Positions 1 through 12,592 of a DNA stretch of 64,000 nt are shown one piece after another. This stretch comes from Salvator merianae (taxonomy: Eukaryota; Chordata; Lepidosauria; Squamata; Teiidae). The notes below the pieces were generated by a model. That model saw only the letters and a program-made list of their open reading frames with translations, was not told the DNA's origin and did not search any database. The stretch spans positions 130,297,936-130,361,935 of the forward strand of contig QVOM02000034.1 of assembly GCA_003586115.2 (NCBI GenBank), in the 5' to 3' direction. The position numbers were made by a program, and so were the translations under genes. How positions within the stretch are numbered: the stretch's first letter is position 1; each line of letters starts with the position of its first letter.

Positions 1-2344
1 ACAGAGACGGAGTGTGGCCCTTGTGTCCCCAACCTTTTCTAATCCATCTTTCCTAGCATAGAATGTTCATGAGAGGGGGGATGGGCAGACTGGTATGTCA
101 ACAATCCCATCTTGAAGGCTTCATTAAGTTACCTCAGAAGTGCTTTTTTGCTGTGTCTGATCACAGCCTAAGAAGGTTCGCTAATTAAACTGCATATAAT
201 TGTAAGCATATTTTAAAGGCAGCTTTCTTTTCTTTAATATTTACCATGAATCCTTTGATGTTTAATTTCCTCAGAATGTTGTCCCAACAGGGAGGGAGGG
301 TTATATTTTAAACAGGTTTTTCTGTTTCATACATTTGTCTTTTTATTGCTATAATCCAACCTTGGACCTCTGGTGAAGGGTGGGATATAAATACTTGAAT
401 AAAATAAATAAAGATAGTGTGGAGAAAGAAGTAGTTTAAAACGTGCTTGGCTACCCATTCAGAAAGTCTCTAGCCATTACATCATTCTTACCTATGTCCA
501 CAAGCAGCCTCATTTCTTAAGAAGAAATTCAGTTTGTTCCAAACAGACTGTACAAAAACCAGAAAAAACACAGGTGTGGAGCTGCTATTAAAGGTGCTTC
601 TATTAATGCACAGGTATGAAGCTCAGCAGCAAAAGCATGTTCACCATGGAGACTGGGAAGAAACTGTACTCTGTGATTAAAGCTAATTTGTCATTCACCA
701 TTTTTGCTTTCATTGTACGCAGTATTCCTGTTTATGCTAGGTTTCAGAACAGAATCCCAGGTACAGTCAACAAGTAACTGTATTAACTGTACAAACAAAA
801 TTTTGTTTATTTGTTCATCCCATCCTATATCCTAAAGTTTCAGGGTGAGTTACAATAAAACCAGTAAAACAATACAAAGAACACGAATATAATAAGCATC
901 CATTCACAATTAGACATTAAAATGTATAGTTGGAACCTTGTTTTATTTGTATGTAATAAAATCACACATAGAGTATCCCAAGAATCTGGCACATAGAAGA
1001 ATTATTTCAAGTCAGGATGCATATTTCCAGATGCAGTATGCAGCAAACAATCAGAATTGGTGAATTGGAAACTACGCCAAGAAAAGGAAATGGACCCAGA
1101 ACCCTGAAATCATAACAAGAGGCACACACAACAAAGATGTGCAGATGTTCAAAGGAAGAATTATACAGTAATTATGTCTGTTAGCAACTGATGTCACTCA
1201 GTATATTCTACTGCCTTTTAAGTCGGACTATGACTGTTCTCCAATTTCTAAACAAAAGATTGATTTGAGCAGGGATGTTAGCAGGTGCTTTATTCTTTCC
1301 CTACAACATGTTCTCCAGCTAAGTATCACCTTCCAAGCTGCCATCCTCCTTTTAAGAGAAGGGAAGACTGCATGGATGCGGTATGCTTTCACCTAAAAAG
1401 CAGCTGCAGAATGAGAGTGCAAATTTTATTTGGAAAACAGGCAGTGGAGATGGAGTTAAGCATCTGCTTTTGCTGCTCTGATCAAATTTATAATTCCCCC
1501 AACTCGCTAAAGTGAAGTTTCACTTCTGTATCTCATCTAATTTCTCCCTTAAGGATGCTTCCTCAGTAGTTAGCAATAAAAGATGGTTTATTTACATTGA
1601 TTAATAGCTGGTGACCTACTACTGGAAGCAGTCAGGGAGAGAGTGAAACCAGTTCCTGTTCAAATATGACGATGAAGAGAAATTGTTCAGAACTTGGACA
1701 GCACTGGGAAGGAACTGGAAATGTGAATGCTGCTGGTGGTTTAGAACTCTTGAATGATTTTCACAGGTTTCATGCTATTTATAAAGAAATAATGCTAAAT
1801 ATTATTACTATTAATAATGACAGTGATATCATGAATCTCCTCTATATACTATCAGATAAGGAATTTGAGCTTATGAGTTTTCCAGGGAAAGCACATACTG
1901 TACCTGTAAAAAAAAGTATATTTACAAAAATCCACTGTATCTCAGTTAGCAACTGGGAGAACAGGACTGCTAGACTAGATGAGCCACTGGTCAAATGTAA
2001 TGGGGCAGTTCTATGGGTGAACAATTCCTACTTTTCTGCAGGATTATAATTTCAGATGTAAGAATAAAATGTTCTTCTGATTTTGCTTCTCCTTAAAGTG
2101 TGTGAGTGCTGGTTGTTCGTCAAAATCTTGGAAACATTAAGGTTACCTGTGTAGCTTTGGTAGATCTACATTTTAAAGTCTTTTTTACATCTTTTTATGT
2201 CTACATTTTATGTCTTTCATTTTTCAGGAGTCCATAGGCAACATAACTTTACCAAATCCATCCTGCTGGGTTTCAGTGCAAGCAAAGTCAGGTGCAAGCC
2301 TACACAAAATGCTTAGAGCTTCCATTATACTAATAAGAGTATGA
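1..2344. other. Intergenic DNA with two LINE/SINE 3'-tail fragments
   Basis: No coding exon is recognised. 346-413 (+) resembles the 3' end of an L2-type LINE (GGGTGGGATATAAATACTTG then AATAAA-rich). 803-905 is a similar tail on the minus strand (CCCATCCTATATCC). A 127-codon open frame at 1666-2049 (+) has no recognisable similarity and sits in AT-rich DNA; I take it as chance. Nothing else is evident. Confidence 0.5.
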
Positions 2345-2478
2345 CTGCATCCAGACATCACTTATTTATTCTGCTATATTTGAATATTCTGAAATAGAGC
2401 ATGGATGTTCCAGAATATACATACTTTATTCCTGAATATCCAAATATAGTGGAATAAGTAAGTGATGTCTGGATGCAG
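2345..2478. mobile_element. Short palindromic element (MITE-like), about 134 bp
   Basis: The left arm starts CTGCATCCAGACATCACTTA and the right arm ends TAAGTGATGTCTGGATGCAG. The two are reverse complements over about 50 nt with a few mismatches, leaving a loop of about 30 nt. This foldback structure is typical of a non-autonomous DNA transposon. A shortened relative with the same end (TGCATCCAGACA) lies at 9605-9675. Target-site duplications are not clear and the superfamily is unknown. Confidence 0.6.
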
Positions 2479-2843
2479 CTTGTGGCTATATTGAAGGCAA
2501 CAAGTTAGGCACTAGTTAGCTTAGCATCACTTTAAAGAAAATTGTAGACCTGTTTGGCAGCAGCTAGGCAGGGGGAATTCATTTCTTCCAAACACTTGAC
2601 TAAGCAAGCTCTTCCTATAAATATTGATGTCTATTTCAGGCTCTGCATGATTATGCATCACTCACATGCAGAAATGATTGGGTTACGCTGAGAGAAGTAA
2701 ACTGGAATTTCCGATACTGAGTCAAGTCTGTTCCTTATCATAGTGAGAAATGGAAAAAGAGTACTGACAGGAAATTCTGCTCCTCTTCCCCAACCTGACC
2801 TCAACCTAGAAAACTGAAAAATATCTCCGAGATCCAGTGCTTC

Positions 2844-2941
2844 ATTATTTATTTATTTATTTATTTATTTATTGCATTTTTATCCTGCCCTGTACCCAGA
2901 GGTCTCAGGGTGGGTTACAACATTAAAACGAAAATATAAAA
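2844..2941 (-). mobile_element. L2/CR1-type LINE 3' tail
   Basis: An (ATTT)n run at 2844-2872 is followed by TTTTATCCTGCCCTG and AGGTCTCAGGGTGGGTTACA. Read on the minus strand this is the same 3' terminal sequence (…ACCTCTGGGTACAGGGCAGG… then AAATAAATA) as the long LINE at 52083-53745. Only the tail is present. Confidence 0.6.
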
Positions 2942-4472
2942 ATGAACTTAGTAAAACAATAACAGTGTCTGAAAGTAAGGAGAAAAAGCTGTTTTAGATC
3001 GCATGTAGAGCCTGCTTTACAACATGTTTCCCCTACTACTACTATTACTGCAAATAGTGAGAATTTTTCTGCATGCAACCGTTTTATATAGAAGGGCATT
3101 CCATTCATGACTGCCACATTCTAGTCCTTCAGATCCGGACAGTCTAATTTATATATCTATACCTAGTTAGACAAATCAATTGACCATTTTAGAAATGTTA
3201 TACCTGCCAATATTTCAGAAATAGAAGCAGAGCCCTTATGAGGTCCATGTGCTACTCAGAGTAGTTTGCACAATAGTTTACTTCCCTCCAGCATTGAACT
3301 CCACCAGGTCTAGGCATCCACAGGATGAAGGCAGGCCATGGTGATGCAGTAGGATCTTACCTTTTCCTCTTTCATACCAACTTTCCATATGTGTGTGTGT
3401 TTGGAACAGTTGATAAGGACTCAGCATGCTGCAAATGGTAGTCTGTGAGGTCAGGTAAGGAGGCATTTCAGGACATGTCTGAGATGTCTCTTTATTTTCT
3501 GGATTTCATTCTGCAACAAGTTCTAGGATATCATCCACATTGATTTTTCAGTTTCCTAAAAAAAGCTCCTCACTTGATTGATTTTTGGTAGAAAAGATTC
3601 ACTTTCCCAAAAATGGCTGCTTGCCTCATCTGGAACAAGTGGAAACTCAACACTTTTCACTAAAAATTGATGTGGATAATATTCTGGACCTTCTGGTGGA
3701 CTGAAATCCAGAAAAAAAAAAAGAGAAATCTCAGATGGGTCCTGAAATGCCATTATCAGCACAACTGCATGTCTACTTAGTGGCAGCTGCTGAAAACACA
3801 GCTGATGTATCATGAAAACTGGAAAATCAGCTTAGTGTACGCAGTGTGACTTCCAGTTATCTGCAAGGAGTGTCAGTGCTGAATATTTGCTGCTTATAGA
3901 TGCAACCAGTGTCTCAGGCATTAATCATCTCACAGTCCCTCTGGATCCATTGCAGTTGAGGATGAGGTCTAATCCTGGCATTGAGGTGGCTTTGGTAGTC
4001 CTGCATGGTGGCCACTTGTTCCCACAGACTTTACTGTGGGTGTATAGATAGATAACTTTTTAGTGGTGATCAACGATACAAAATCTCCCAGGTCCTTGTT
4101 TTTGAACCAGTATCTAGATATGGATTCTTCCTGTCCTCAAGATCATTTGTGAGGTGTGTTTTTTTTAATTCAGACGATGGAAACAGATCTGTAATAGATT
4201 ATGTTTTTGGAGTGGATAAACTGAAATTGTCCATTTGCACCACTGAAAATGTGTCTCAGTTCTGCATCTTTCCAGCACATGTCAGGGGCATTCTGACATT
4301 TAAAGCACAGCAACAGACAATAGCAGAACAAAGCACCCCTTCTAACCTCTGACTTATTTATACCAGCATCCTTTATACTTCTATCATAACTCCATGGGAC
4401 AACTTCATGAGCAGGGTGTGCTCCTTTACAACTTCCATACCACATTTCATACCACATGTAGAGGAATCCAAA
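2942..4472. other. Intergenic DNA, nothing recognised
   Basis: Open frames here are short (107 codons at most) and unlike known proteins. A short GT run lies near 3390-3400. I see no RNA gene or clear mobile-element ends. Confidence 0.5.
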
Positions 4473-4942
4473 GGATCTTTTCACACTTGACACTACTGAG
4501 CATCAGAGACACTCACTAGTCAAGTGCTCCTGCATTTTGCAGAGGCCATGGTGATTGGGAGTAGACTACAGCTGCTCCTGATCACTACTTCCTATGGAAC
4601 ACAAAATCATGCTGCACAACTGTACCGTGAGCAGCTGAACTGCTTCCAATACACTCTGTTCATACCTGCTTCCGGGTGCAAACACAGGGCGGCGTAACTG
4701 TGGCTGCACTTGCACCATTGTGTGACGTTGCTGGTTGCCATGGAAGCAGCTGGAAGTTTCTCCGCTGCTGTCATGGTGCAGGACGTCCAGCAGAATGTCA
4801 GCATTCACACTGGAAATGCTGGTATCCTGTTGCCAGTCTTTTCCACGGCCTCACAGTGTGGATGTTTGCTGTGCTGTGAGGTCTGCTCCACTGTAGAACA
4901 AGATAATTATCCTATTCTACAGTGAAAAGTGTAAAAAGGCTC
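4473..4942 (+). mobile_element. Inverted-repeat DNA element, copy 1 of a local family
   Basis: The element starts GGATCTTTTCACACTTGACA and ends AGTGTAAAAAGGCTC, so the ends are imperfect terminal inverted repeats of about 15 bp. Internal landmarks shared with the copies at 6040, 17061, 18842 and 19216 are CACTAGTCAAGTGCT, a GGAACACAAAATC block and a near-terminal ATTATCC-TATTCTAC. It has no transposase and is a non-autonomous element about 470 bp long. Open frames on both strands within it are by-products of its GC content. Confidence 0.65.
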
Positions 4943-6039
4943 TTAGTCTCACCCTATGTGACATGTCCTTTGTTGGAGCAGGAATGAATAGGGGCTCAAT
5001 GCCGCTACTGGCTAGGAAACATCTGGGTGCATGTAGAAGGCCCCAGTTCCATTATGAACTGGCAGTGGTTTCCACTTCCTGATAAGGTGAATCCCAAAGG
5101 GCTCCTTCTGAGCAATGAGTTGCCTGCAGGTCACTTTTACTGTATAATGGAGGGTCCAGGTATCTGATGTTATTTCCAGAGACAAAGAGGTGTCCCCTGC
5201 TTACGTTGCAGCCCAACGACCAAGCACACACTGCACAATTTACTTCTTAAGTTAGAGTTCTGTCATCCCTAAGCCTCCCTCACCCAGGCATCTCATTTCA
5301 CCCCTGCTCTTTAGCTGCATGCATAGCTCCTATACACACCCCTCTTGAGCACCTGGACATCAGAATCAGTTCATCCGAACTTGTAAGGTATAGGACCTGT
5401 TGGACATCTCTTTCTTTCCTCTTTAAATGACTTCTTTACTTTTACTAGGATATTATTAGTGAGATTCTCCTTGCGTTTTAGAATACTGCATGCTGTGAGG
5501 ACACAGCAGTCTCCAAATCTGAGAATATTCTGTGTGCATGCTTCCCCAATCCCTTTGTCTGCTGGTCAAAAGGATCTACAGATCTGAGAGCAACCCAAGT
5601 TGGCTACAAAAATACAGTGGATAGACTACTAGGTTTGCTGGCCTTTCTTACACAAATGTAATTTAATGTAGAGAATTTATAGGTCCAGAGGAAGGAGAGG
5701 GAAAACTAATTGGCTGGTTGACAGAAAGATCTTGCCCAGGTACTTCTAAGAAATTAATTTGGATTGAAGAACCAAAGCTTCAAGCCTTCCAACCCCAATA
5801 AACTCTTTTGATCTACTTAGCTTTTATATCCCCCACTCTCTTAAGCACCATGATTAGGGTCAGCAGAATCAATCTTGGTTAACCCTTCCCCTCTCATCCT
5901 GGCTCATTGGAACAAACTAGAGTGTGCTTAGTTTTTATTCCAGTCCTCACTCTAGGTGGCCAAGCAGCTGGAAATTTTCCTGATGTTTTGGACTCAACAT
6001 ACCCTTCTTCTGTGCAAATAATCCCTTTTTCTCTCCAGA
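4943..6039. other. Intergenic DNA, nothing recognised
   Basis: There is no open frame of note. Simple mixed-composition sequence with no recognisable repeat ends. Confidence 0.5.
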
Positions 6040-6489
6040 GGCCTGTTGCACTTTTCACTAGGGAGCGTGCAGATGCTCACTACTGAGGTGTGTCTACACT
6101 TTGTGCAGGCCTTTGCAATCAGGAGCGGGCTACAACCACTCTCAATCATTATTAGCTATGGAGCACAAAATCGTGCTCCACAGCTGTACCAGGAGCAGGT
6201 GGACAGCTCCCGATACGCAGCATTTGCATTTTCATCCAGGTGTGAATGATGCGTGGTGCAGCTGCAGCTGTGGCTGCGCAGTTGTGCTGCATTCCCAGTC
6301 AACATGGCTGTGGCTGGATATTTCCTCAGCTGCTGTCATGGCACAGGCAGCCAGCATTCACACTGTGAGTGCTGGAAGCCCATTGCCAGGATGGGCAGTG
6401 CCCTCGAATGGCTGTTGCACTGCGAGATCTGTTCCATCTTGGATTGCTCACTTGCAAACATTCTACGATGGAAAGTGAGAAAAGGCCCC
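6040..6489 (+). mobile_element. Inverted-repeat DNA element, copy 2 of a local family
   Basis: The element begins GGCCTGTTGCACTTTTCACT and ends GAAAGTGAGAAAAGGCCCC. It shares the GGAGCACAAAATCGTGCT block, the CAGCTGTACC block and the CATGGCACAGG block with the other copies. It is about 450 bp and has no protein of its own. The 125-codon frame at 6101-6478 lies inside it and has no recognisable product. Confidence 0.65.
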
Positions 6490-8787
6490 AAGACTCCTTT
6501 TATCAATCTATTAAAATAGTCACTGCTTTCATAACTTGCCCCCCACCTCTGGCATTTCTTCTGTCAGCTTTCTTGCTAATTACCAATGTTGCAATACATC
6601 CATATATAATGTTATTTCTTCTTGATTCCACTTTAATATTGATGAGGTTTCTGCCCTGACTGTATTTACAAGTCTGAATGCAAAAACACTCTTCTGTCTC
6701 TCTGTGTGATTTATTTCTGTAGATATGAGTTCATATTATTCTCTCAAAATGAAACCTGCTCTTTAGGAAATTGACATTGTTCTCCTTCCTATTTCACATT
6801 ACCCTGGGCTCCCTTTTGCCAGTGAAGTGACCATGAAATCAAATGCAAGGTTCCACAACCTGTAAACTTGGGGAACTGTGTGGCACATATGTAAACATGT
6901 GTCTAAAGCTGCAGGAGATCCCATTAACAATTGAATCCAGCAGTCTGTTTCTGCAGAGGCCAAGCAAATATTGACAAGAAGCCCACATGGCAGACAGAAG
7001 AGAATTAGCCCTGTCTTGGTTTATGGTCCTCAGCACCTGTGTTTCAGAGGGAAACTAAAGCCAAAACTAACATACAGTGCCATGACTAATAGCTATTAAT
7101 AGTCCAGTTCTCCAAGATTTTGTCTAATCGTCTTTTCAAAACTGTGTAGGTTGGTAGCCAATTTCTAATAAAAGACCCAATGATATTGATGATTGAAATT
7201 TCAGTAAAGGCATTTAGATTGCTCTAGTTTAGTGTGACATCAGACACCCTAAACACAAACGGCATGCCAGTTTGTCTTTCAGTGACCCTTTTAAAACCAT
7301 GGTAGAGAAAATACAATGATGTGCCATGCGTTTAAGTATCTCTGTTTACAGTGAAAGCAAAGGAAATATATGCTTACATTCCTGCAGGTCTCCTTCATGC
7401 AAGAGAGTTATAATCAGCCTTTGGGTGTGCCCAAAAGATCTTTTTTGTTCTTCTGAGGCAGCAGTACCTGGAAATCTAAAGGGAACTTCCTTGCAGGCTG
7501 TACTTCTCCCTTTTTTCCATCCTGTTATGTGAAACGAGTTGCCATTGGGGTCTATGACTGTGTAATAAGGGAGAAAGGGAGGGAGGGAGGGAGGGAGGGA
7601 GGGAGNNNNNNNNNNNGGTGGGTTCACCAAGGGAGTTGGGGGATTTTCAATGTATTATTTTAATTTGTTTTGATTTTGTAGAGGGAGGGAGGGAGGGAGG
7701 GAGGGAGGACTGATGTTCTCAATTTTACTCAGACTTTACTCTTGTGATCAATGTCTTAACAATGACATTTTATTTGAAAAGTGTAGGTGCTTCACTTCAG
7801 CACTACAGCTATTTCATTTCTAGCTCATGGGGCATTCACGGTGCAATTTCTTGTACCTGGAATGTTCCATGCACAAAACAGTGATTCAAGGCCACTATTG
7901 AACTTGACAAAAATATGCCTATTGAAGAGCAAGGGGGAAGAATTTGATTCTTGTTCCCTAACCCCATATTCATCTCCTATAGAAAGACCATGTGTCTGCC
8001 AAAGTGACTATTGAATATAGAGCTACCACCTTCCAGTCTGAAGTAGCACAGCTTTGACTCAGGGGCAACTTCCAGGTTCATATATTCTTTACGTAAAACT
8101 CCAGCTATAGAATGAATTATTCTTCAGGTTGTCTTAGTGGTGTCACAACTCCTACATTAATGACTTCCGGTGATGAAGCTGCCCTCAGTTTTGCTTGGCC
8201 CTGATGTCAGGGCTCTGAGAGATATCAACTCTTGCAGCTGAAAGGATGCTTGCAAGGACTAAGCTGTAAATTATATGGGAGCCTTGTGGTTATTTTTAAG
8301 AACACAGTGATGGAAAGTTTCACATATCCCATCCTTGTCTCACAAAAGAGCCCATGATATAAGGAGAGCTCTTAGTTAAGAATTTTATCAACCTGCATTA
8401 TATTCAAGAACAAAGGAGGAGGCATTTCTTTGTACTATGTTGCAAGAAGCTTTAAACATGGTGGTCATATGGGGTACAGCCTTCCTTACAGTAATACCTT
8501 GTTTGGGATATAACCTCCTGCTATAGGTGTGCCAAACACCATTGGGCTCAGTGTCATTGGGTTACCAAGTAAAGATAAATATGTCCTTGGGCTAAGCAGA
8601 ACTACTGATGGTTATACAGCACATCCATGGAGTTTTTCGGGCAACAATAGAAGTATTTTTATGGGAAAACGTAAGGAGATTGAACCTAAAATATTTACAT
8701 ATAAAGCAGATAGACCGTTATTGAACTATGGCTTGAAACTGTGGCTTGAAATCATGGTATCTGTTGGAATTCTTCCTCCCACACGAC
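6490..8787. other. Intergenic DNA with G+A simple repeats and an assembly gap
   Basis: No gene is recognised. A (GGGA)n tract at 7575-7605 runs into 11 undetermined bases (7606-7616), and a second (GGGA)n tract lies at 7679-7708. The gap probably marks collapsed repeat sequence. The 90-codon frame at 8529-8801 resembles nothing I know. Confidence 0.6.
7575..7708. repeat. (GGGA)n microsatellites flanking an assembly gap
   Basis: Two GGGA/GAGG tracts (7575-7605 and 7679-7708) are separated by the N run at 7606-7616 and about 60 bp of AT-rich sequence. Tract length is uncertain because of the gap. Confidence 0.9.

Positions 8788-8846
<59 letters not shown>
8788..8846. repeat. (GATA)n/(GACA)n microsatellite
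   Basis: About 11 GATA units are followed by three GACA units. GATA/GACA repeats are common in squamate genomes. This one sits directly before a LINE 3' end. Confidence 0.95.
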
Positions 8847-8854
8847 TCTACCAG

Positions 8855-9180
8855 GGACAGGATGCTTTCAATGGTGGCTCCTTGTTTGTAAAATTGTTCC
8901 CTATGAGGCCTCATCTGGCCCTGATTTCCTTAAGGCACCAGGTAAAAACATATTTGTTTATCCAGGCATTTGATATTTTATTTTAATTTAATGTGAGCTT
9001 TCGCAAAAAAAAAGGTTTTGTTCAGATATTGTAATGCATTGTCCATTTTAATGATGTTTTGACTATACAAGTAGTAGTTTTGTTTAATCATGTCTGTTCT
9101 GTTTTTGTGTATGTTTATATTTCTCTTTATTCTTTCTAAATATTACCCTGGTTTTAAAGAAAGTTGATTAATGAATAAAC
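8855..9180 (+). mobile_element. L2/CR1-type LINE 3' end
   Basis: The stretch ATGAGGCCTCATCTGGCCCT and the following TTATCCAGGCATTTGATA resemble the last codons of an L2-like ORF2 followed by its T-rich 3' UTR. It ends AATGAATAAAC. Only the degraded end remains, with no reverse-transcriptase motifs. Confidence 0.45.
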
Positions 9181-9604
9181 AACAAAGAGACATTAAGTAC
9201 AGAAACACCTCTGTCTGGCATTTTAATGCTTTGAAATGAGAGAAAATTTATTTTTCTGTGCTATATTTAGCTATCTCTGCTGCTTTTTAGAAATGATTTT
9301 GTAAAAATATTATTATTGATTTGGTTGCTAATAATCTAGGTTGAACCACACTGATTTTAATGTCAGAAAGACTATCAGTCTCTTAAAGTGAAATATTTTC
9401 TCCAACAAAGCTTGAGTAGTGAATGAAGCCTAGACATTGCAAAAGCATTCTAAGCCCCGATCCTCCCTCATCCCTGAAAAATATCCGTAAAGGAGTAAGG
9501 TCTCTCACCTGAAATCTGGAATTTCACTATTACGCTTTGCTTTCATGTGTTTGGAGTGGCATATGACAGTCTCTTTCTGGACTTGGGTGCAGCACCACAA
9601 CTTT

Positions 9605-9675
9605 GGGTGCATCCAGACATTGCTTACTTATTCAGTTACATTTGGATATTCCAGAATAAAGCATGGATGCAGCCC
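9605..9675. mobile_element. Truncated relative of the 2345-2478 palindromic element
   Basis: The sequence starts GGGTGCATCCAGACATTGCT and ends GCATGGATGCAGCCC. It keeps one arm of the palindrome at 2345-2478 and only the last ~12 nt of the other, which looks like an internal deletion. Confidence 0.5.
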
Positions 9676-9780
9676 TAGAGGGTTGCGTTGGAGGTTTCTG
9701 ACATCTCATGCCATCATTAGGTGGAGATGGAAGGTATATAAGGGGAGGAAAATTTACAGTTTTTTCTCTAATGGTGATTT

Positions 9781-9821
9781 ACTTCCCTGGCCACATTGTG
9801 TACATTGTGGCCAGGGGAAGT
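9781..9821. other. Perfect short hairpin
   Basis: ACTTCCCTGGCCACA is followed by a 10-11-nt loop and then TGTGGCCAGGGGAAGT. The stem is about 15-16 bp with one mismatch. No poly-T terminator or gene is nearby, so its role is unknown. Confidence 0.7.
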
Positions 9822-12488
9822 GGCCCTTTAGGGGTAGTAAACGTGAGAGTCAGTTGCATCCCAGCAGTTTGCCACAGTTTGGTACATGGGGTAAGATCCC
9901 CAGAATGAAATTCTTGGCTCCAGTAGCCCTGGCGAGTGTGCAATAGAGGCAACAGCAGGACCTAAACGCACCCCTGCTGAGAAAAAAAGCAGTGGTGAGG
10001 GCAACTATGGCAATGGAAAGAAGAACAAACTGTTGCAGTGGCAATAGTGAGTTGTTGAGAAGAACTTGGTCAATTTCAAACCTCGCATCTGTTTCGGTCA
10101 CAGCATCTGCCAAGCTGGTACAAGCCCCAGTAGTGGTAATGAGGCTGGGGAGGGATCAAACCTACTCCCAGAGGGTGACACTGTGGTAGACGGTAGTAAG
10201 CCTAGAACAAGTCCTCTCCTATCTTGGGGCAGTGGTGGTGGTGGTGGTGGTAGTTAGCTGGTAGTAGCGAAGCCATTTGGAGACCACATTTTCCAGGCTA
10301 CCTAAAACAAACCTGTTGCTGACAAGCACCATGTGCATGACTAATGCCAGAACTGGGCATATTTAACAGCAAGTTCAGTGTCTTGATACCCACCCCCCTT
10401 AATTCCAGCAGCCTCAAGCATCCTTGTGGTTTCTGGTTCAAATCTGCCACTTCCTGTATCAACATTACTGTTTATTCAGCCTTTGTGTCCAGATCATGAC
10501 TGTATTATAAGGGTCCAGTTGGACTGAAGCAAAAGTATGCTGAGAAAACTGTACTTTAACTCTGTCCTTGGTGCTGTTTTTCCTAGTTTTGTTCTGTTGG
10601 GAGAGGAAAGTTGACTAAATCATCCCTTTGCCCTCAGCTTCTCCGATGTTACTTGAAATTTCTGACCCGCTCAGTTCTCTTTGGAAAAACAATATGAAAA
10701 GACATGCATTGGCAAACTAAGATCATTGCTTGGATTCCTCATTCCTTCTTGTAAGGAAAAATAAAACCTCTAGGAGATCTAAGAAATCATGTATTTCCCC
10801 AACCATCTACCATTCAGTTCTAAAAGAAAGACATAAATTGCCTGAAAAGCAGCAGGTCAGAAGATCAATATCTTGTGTTTCCCTTGATTAAAGCAGTTGG
10901 CTAATCATTCCTGTATTGTTGCCAAGAAAATAAATGGAGGCTTGCATGGATAAAGTCAAGCTGGACTCAGGGCATCCTTACCTTTTCCCCTACTGTGTAT
11001 AAGGAAAATAGTGTTTAGAGATGTCACTTGAAAGCATTGTCTGCCCCCAAGTGGTGGCTTCTAGTCATTGCAAAGCAGACAAAAGAACATGTACTGTGCA
11101 GCATTATTTCTGAGAAGCCAAAACATTCAGGACACTAGTGAGAGACACTGCAAAGATTAGAATGTCTTCATTTGCATATCTGAGCACTTTTAAAATGCTT
11201 TGGAGGTGACGATGTAGTGTTTTTTTTTCTCCTTTTCTCTATTTACTTCAACAATGTTGGGAGGACAAGGTCAAAGGGACCACAGAAACCGTTGATGTGG
11301 AGCCAGCTTTTACACTGTGCATGTGTACGTGTGCACATGTGCACGCACATTCTTTTACATGCTCAAATACACATTAAGTGACATCAGGCACTGTATTTTC
11401 TTTATTTTCCTTCTCTCTCTTGCATCCCACAGTTCCCAAGTCTTCACCTTTTTCCTTTATGTTTTCCCAAGGCCTCCATTTACCTTCTAGCCTCCATTTC
11501 GCCCCTTTCTAATCCCCTTGCAAGCTTCAAAGCTACATTTCCTACTTGCAAACTACCACTTCATTCCTCTCTAGCAAAGAAAAACTCCACTTTCAGCCAG
11601 CAAAGCCCCATTTTATTCTACCTTCTTACTTGGTGCCTGCAGCAGAGGCACTAGACACACAGACAAGAGAACCAGTAAGCATTATATGTATGTATAAAAC
11701 TAAGAAGACATTCTCAAGCCAAGCTTGACACTTAGTTACTAACTATAAGGATACGTCCATTGCACCAATATAAGAATTACTTATAATAAAATGTTTCACT
11801 GTTTCAAATTGAATATGTTTTCAATAACAACAGTAAATAGTTTGCTGTTGCCTCCTGGACATATACTGTGGTTTAACCCCGTGACCTTTGTCAGCAAAGC
11901 AAGTGGTCAGCCACTGAGCGCCTCAACCCTCCCCTCTGTTATATGTATATTATATAGAGGTAGGGATTTGTTTGTGTGTGTAGAAACAGGAAGCCAAGTG
12001 CCACATACATTTATACCTCCCACTTTCAAATATGATTGTATCCAAGGAGACAGAAACTGTTGGCAGTGCCAAGTTCAGGGGGGAGATTCAGGACTCAAGT
12101 CCGCCTGAATGACACTGCAGACCCCCCTCCCAACTAGTAGTTTTGTTTCTAAATACTAGTTGCTGATTTTGGTTGTGCCTCTGCAGTGATGGAAGAAATA
12201 TACTTTATACATGTACTATACATGTTTATTATTTTATGATCCTCTAGGGTAGCTGATATTCCTTTCTTTCTTTCATTCACTCACACCCAAAGATGGCTGA
12301 CAATACATAATGAACTGAAGGCATCAGACAGTCATATCTTTATTGTTCTCAAAGACCAGAATAAGAAATGTTGATAGATGTGGGGTAATTCCTAGATCTC
12401 AGCCTATCAGCCACACAGTTAGAAAAGACTGGACAACCATTTTTTAATCTGTTGAGAGTTACGTTCTCATCTGAGTAGGATTTAAAGA
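9822..12488. other. Intergenic DNA with small simple repeats
   Basis: No gene is recognised. A (GGT)n run lies at about 10233-10254. 11311-11352 is a run of alternating purines and pyrimidines rich in GTGCACATGTGCAC-type palindromes. The remaining sequence shows no clear element ends. Confidence 0.5.
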
Positions 12489-12592
12489 CGTAGACGTGTT
12501 AGTTTGGATCAGTATAGCAAGGGGAACTAGTAACATCTTAGAGGCCAACAAAGAAAAAGAAGTTGGTAGCATGACCTTTCATAGACTAAGAC
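12489..12592 (-). mobile_element. Penelope-like element tail fragment (minus strand)
   Basis: On the minus strand this reads CTTAGTCTATGAAAGG then CTACCAACTTCTTTTTC and ends with CCAAACTAACACGTCTAC. The CTAACACGGCTAC-type ending and the TGTTAGTCTCTAAG-type middle belong to a repeat widespread in amniotes that I associate with Penelope-like elements. It is the inverted partner of 13046-13138. The fragment is interrupted on its right by the element at 12593-12950. Confidence 0.5.
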
